From assembly GCA_022510625.1 (NCBI GenBank), contig JAFLTD010000001.1:20789-84788 (forward strand): a DNA stretch of 64,000 nt. Reading direction: 5' to 3'. This stretch comes from Lachnospiraceae bacterium (GTDB taxonomy: Bacteria > Bacillota > Clostridia > Lachnospirales > Lachnospiraceae). The translations under genes were made by a program, and so were the position numbers. Positions 62,032-64,000 of this stretch are shown in pieces; the first letter of the stretch is position 1; each line of letters starts with the position of its first letter. The notes beneath the pieces were generated by a model, which was not told the DNA's origin, searched no databases, and worked only from the letters and a program-made list of their open reading frames with translations.

Positions 62032-63807
62032 TCATACCAACTCCTCATATGTCCGCTTTACAGCCCGGCCGTCCACAATTTCATAGATTGTATCACAGTT
62101 CTTAATTGTGGATAAACGATGCGCAATGATAATCAGAGTCGCTTTCCCTTGAAGAGACTCAATTGCCTCCATAACAGACTTCTCCGTTTCGCTATCCAAT
62201 GCAGAAGTTGCCTCGTCCAGAATCAGGATTTCCGGGTTATGGTATAATGCTCTGGCTATTCCGATTCTCTGTCTTTGACCGCCCGACAGGCGAATACCTC
62301 TATCTCCTACTTTGGTATGGATTCCATTCGGAAGACTCTGCACAAAATCCAACAGCTCCGCCTTTTCCAATGCAACTTTCACACTATTTTCATCTATCTC
62401 AGACTCTGCAACCCCGAAAGCTATATTTTTACAAATAGAGGTGTCCGAAAGATATATACTTTGCGGAACGTATCCGATCAATTTTGCCCATAAACTCGGA
62501 ATTTTTCTAATATCTACATCATCCAAAAGTATTTCACCTTCATCAGGTTTTAAGAGTCCTAAAATCAAGTCTGCCAACGTGGACTTCCCGGCTCCGGATT
62601 CTCCTACGAATGCAACGGATTTTCCCTTAGGAATGTCCAGACTGAGTTTATTTAATACCCTAGGCTGCTGACTGTTATAAGCAAATGACAAATTCCTGAT
62701 GCTGACAGATTTTGCAAAAGTTAAGTCATGATACTCTTCTTCATCTTCTATTTCCATATTATAAAACCGATCATTATATTTACGTGCTTCTACTATATTC
62801 TCATATACCGCGTTCAATCCCGGCACAGAACTTGAAATCGTATTGATAGCAACAGAAATTTTCCCAAGTGCCGGTAAAATCCGAAATGCACCAATTGCAA
62901 AGGAGGCCAATACCGCCACAAAATTCTGCGGATCAGAGATGTTCACAATCCTTACTCCCAAAATAATCATAATTCCGGTGATGCAGATCACCTCGATAAT
63001 ATAAGCCGGAATTTCTGTGCCGACGTTTTGAACTATAGTAGCATTTTGGCGCTTAATAATATTTTCTTCATACTCATTAATAAAATACTTTTGTTTTCGC
63101 ATTACCAGAACTTCTTTAATTCCATGAAATGCCTGCAGCAATGCTTTCGATGCGAGAATACTATAGGTTCGAAGCCGGATTCCCGCCTGCAGCATTCGTT
63201 TCCTAAAGAAAACAAAAATAATCAACAAACAAACCGATGCCGATAGAATTACCCCAATCGCAATCTGCCAGTCTGCATAGCACATATATGCACAAATAAA
63301 AACTGCAATCAGTAACTGAGTCACCGCTAGTAACAAACTATTAATAATCTGATAAAGAGAGGCTACATCACCGCTGATTCCATGCGTCACCTCACTCACA
63401 TTTCGATTTAGGAAAAAACTATATCCACGATTCATGTAGGATTGCATCATGTACACAGAGCATTCCCGTTGCACTTTACAGGCATACTTAGATTTTATCC
63501 AGACAAAGAAAATAAAATATAAATTTTTAAGTATATATATCAGAACAGTGGCTAAAATAATCAGGATAATCAATCCTTCATTTGTATCAATCTCCAGAAA
63601 TTCCGTTACACACCTAATATATGCATTTTTAAATAGCTGCGCCGGTTGTAACAGTGCATTCACCAACGGTACAATAACAGAAACTCCCAGTGTTTCTAAT
63701 ACTGCTGCGATAAAGGAACAGATAAGGACTATTACGCCCAAAATCTTTTGGTGGCGATTTAAAATTTGAAAAATCTTACGCAAAGCATCAATTATTTTTC
63801 GTATCAT
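62032..63807 (-). CDS. ABC exporter, fused permease-ATPase (PglK/MsbA-like)
   Basis: About 591 residues. Six membrane helices in the first 320, then an ATPase domain with VAFVGESGAGKSTLADLILG (Walker A), YVPQSIYLSDTSICKNIAFG (Q-loop), LSGGQRQRIGIARAL (signature), ILILDEATSALDSETE (Walker B) and IIAHRLSTIKNC. Works as a homodimer. This type includes PglK, which flips lipid-linked oligosaccharides, and MsbA. The ATG at 63807 has GAGGG six bases upstream; an ATG at 63819 also exists. A weak possible promoter, TTGAAT-16-TATACA, lies at 63862-63889. First complete gene of the cassette operon; it could move a modified lipid-linked glycan outward. Confidence 0.9.
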   Translation of the reverse strand: MIRKIIDALRKIFQILNRHQKILGVIVLICSFIAAVLETLGVSVIVPLVNALLQPAQLFKNAYIRCVTEFLEIDTNEGLIILIILATVLIYILKNLYFIFFVWIKSKYACKVQRECSVYMMQSYMNRGYSFFLNRNVSEVTHGISGDVASLYQIINSLLLAVTQLLIAVFICAYMCYADWQIAIGVILSASVCLLIIFVFFRKRMLQAGIRLRTYSILASKALLQAFHGIKEVLVMRKQKYFINEYEENIIKRQNATIVQNVGTEIPAYIIEVICITGIMIILGVRIVNISDPQNFVAVLASFAIGAFRILPALGKISVAINTISSSVPGLNAVYENIVEARKYNDRFYNMEIEDEEEYHDLTFAKSVSIRNLSFAYNSQQPRVLNKLSLDIPKGKSVAFVGESGAGKSTLADLILGLLKPDEGEILLDDVDIRKIPSLWAKLIGYVPQSIYLSDTSICKNIAFGVAESEIDENSVKVALEKAELLDFVQSLPNGIHTKVGDRGIRLSGGQRQRIGIARALYHNPEILILDEATSALDSETEKSVMEAIESLQGKATLIIIAHRLSTIKNCDTIYEIVDGRAVKRTYEELV

Positions 63808-63943
63808 TTCTACCCTCATGAAAAAAGCATTTAGTCTACTATTTGACTGTTCATTATTTTCTGTATATCTCCTAAGTGCTAATATTCAATATACCTCAAT
63901 ATCTGCCTTAATAGCACTCTTTATATTCCATAGAGATGACCAA

Positions 63944-64000
63944 GAATTCACTCAATGAACTCTATATCTTCACTTACATGCCAATCCTTATACTGATACA
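63944..64000. repeat. 57-bp direct repeat, copy 2 (reaches window edge)
   Basis: Partner of 61911-61967, 52 of 57 identical; the repeat may continue beyond the window. This copy keeps an open reading frame on the minus strand. Confidence 0.85.
63948..64000 (-). CDS. C-terminal end of an unidentified gene, cut by window edge
   Basis: The minus strand encodes YQYKDWHVSEDIEFIE and a TGA stop. The protein begins beyond the window. The end of the same frame is duplicated in decayed form at 61948-62028, which supports that it is real coding sequence. Function cannot be judged. Confidence 0.5.
   Translation of the reverse strand, partial: YQYKDWHVSEDIEFIE

Overview
The window looks like a chromosomal exopolysaccharide/cell-surface glycan region of a low-to-mid-GC Gram-positive, most likely a Clostridia of the Lachnospiraceae type. 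The signs are clear GGAGG ribosome binding sites, TTGnnn-17-TATAAT promoters, GH25 and Big_2/BspA-like surface proteins, DUF6056/GtrA-type membrane proteins and Gram-positive-style signal peptides. The taxonomic call is inference; no rRNA or other phylogenetic marker is present. I saw no tRNA, rRNA, CRISPR array or complete insertion sequence.

Region 1 (1-18.2 kb, all minus strand) is one long ABC-transporter-dependent polysaccharide operon read leftwards from a good promoter at 18239-18267. Its order is a large membrane-anchored GH25 protein, rfbB, rfbA, a second GH25 protein, rfbC, wzm, wzt with a C-terminal cargo-binding domain, a WbdD-like methyltransferase-kinase, two long GT2 glycosyltransferases, phosphoglucomutase and a GT2 cut by the window edge. 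It makes dTDP-deoxysugar precursors, assembles a glycan, probably caps the chain end, exports it, and carries two wall-remodelling enzymes. No rmlD is present.

Region 2 (18.4-48.8 kb) is a mosaic of short transcription units on both strands. It holds three MBOAT acyltransferases, several SGNH/DltD-like partners, a GtrA flippase with two polytopic GT-C-like proteins and a GtrB-like GT2, a YbhN-type flippase, a radical SAM/SPASM enzyme, an FAD oxidoreductase, an FkbH-like enzyme with its own acyl carrier protein, Ugd plus a UDP-uronate 4-epimerase, a GT8 and two GT2 enzymes. The theme is decoration (acylation, side-chain glycosylation) of an exported glycan.

Region 3 (48.8-55.9 kb) holds a 1668-residue secreted BspA-like repeat protein. 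Divergent from it are an unusual AbrB-BTAD fusion regulator and an unrecognised 246-residue protein. A decayed Rpn-type nuclease remnant follows.

Region 4 (56.2-64.0 kb, minus strand, visibly more A/T-rich) is the most interesting part. A PEP-synthase-like kinase, an APS-kinase-like protein, a class I amidotransferase-like hydrolase and a nucleotidyltransferase match the four-enzyme set known from Campylobacter jejuni (Cj1415-Cj1418) that makes activated phosphoramidate for capsule. Here the set is interleaved with a formyltransferase-like protein lacking the usual catalytic Asn and with an unrecognised 188-residue protein. It follows a PglK/MsbA-like ABC exporter that is bracketed by a 57-bp direct repeat. 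I read this as a candidate phosphoramidate glycan-modification pathway in a Gram-positive, possibly with a new modification chemistry.
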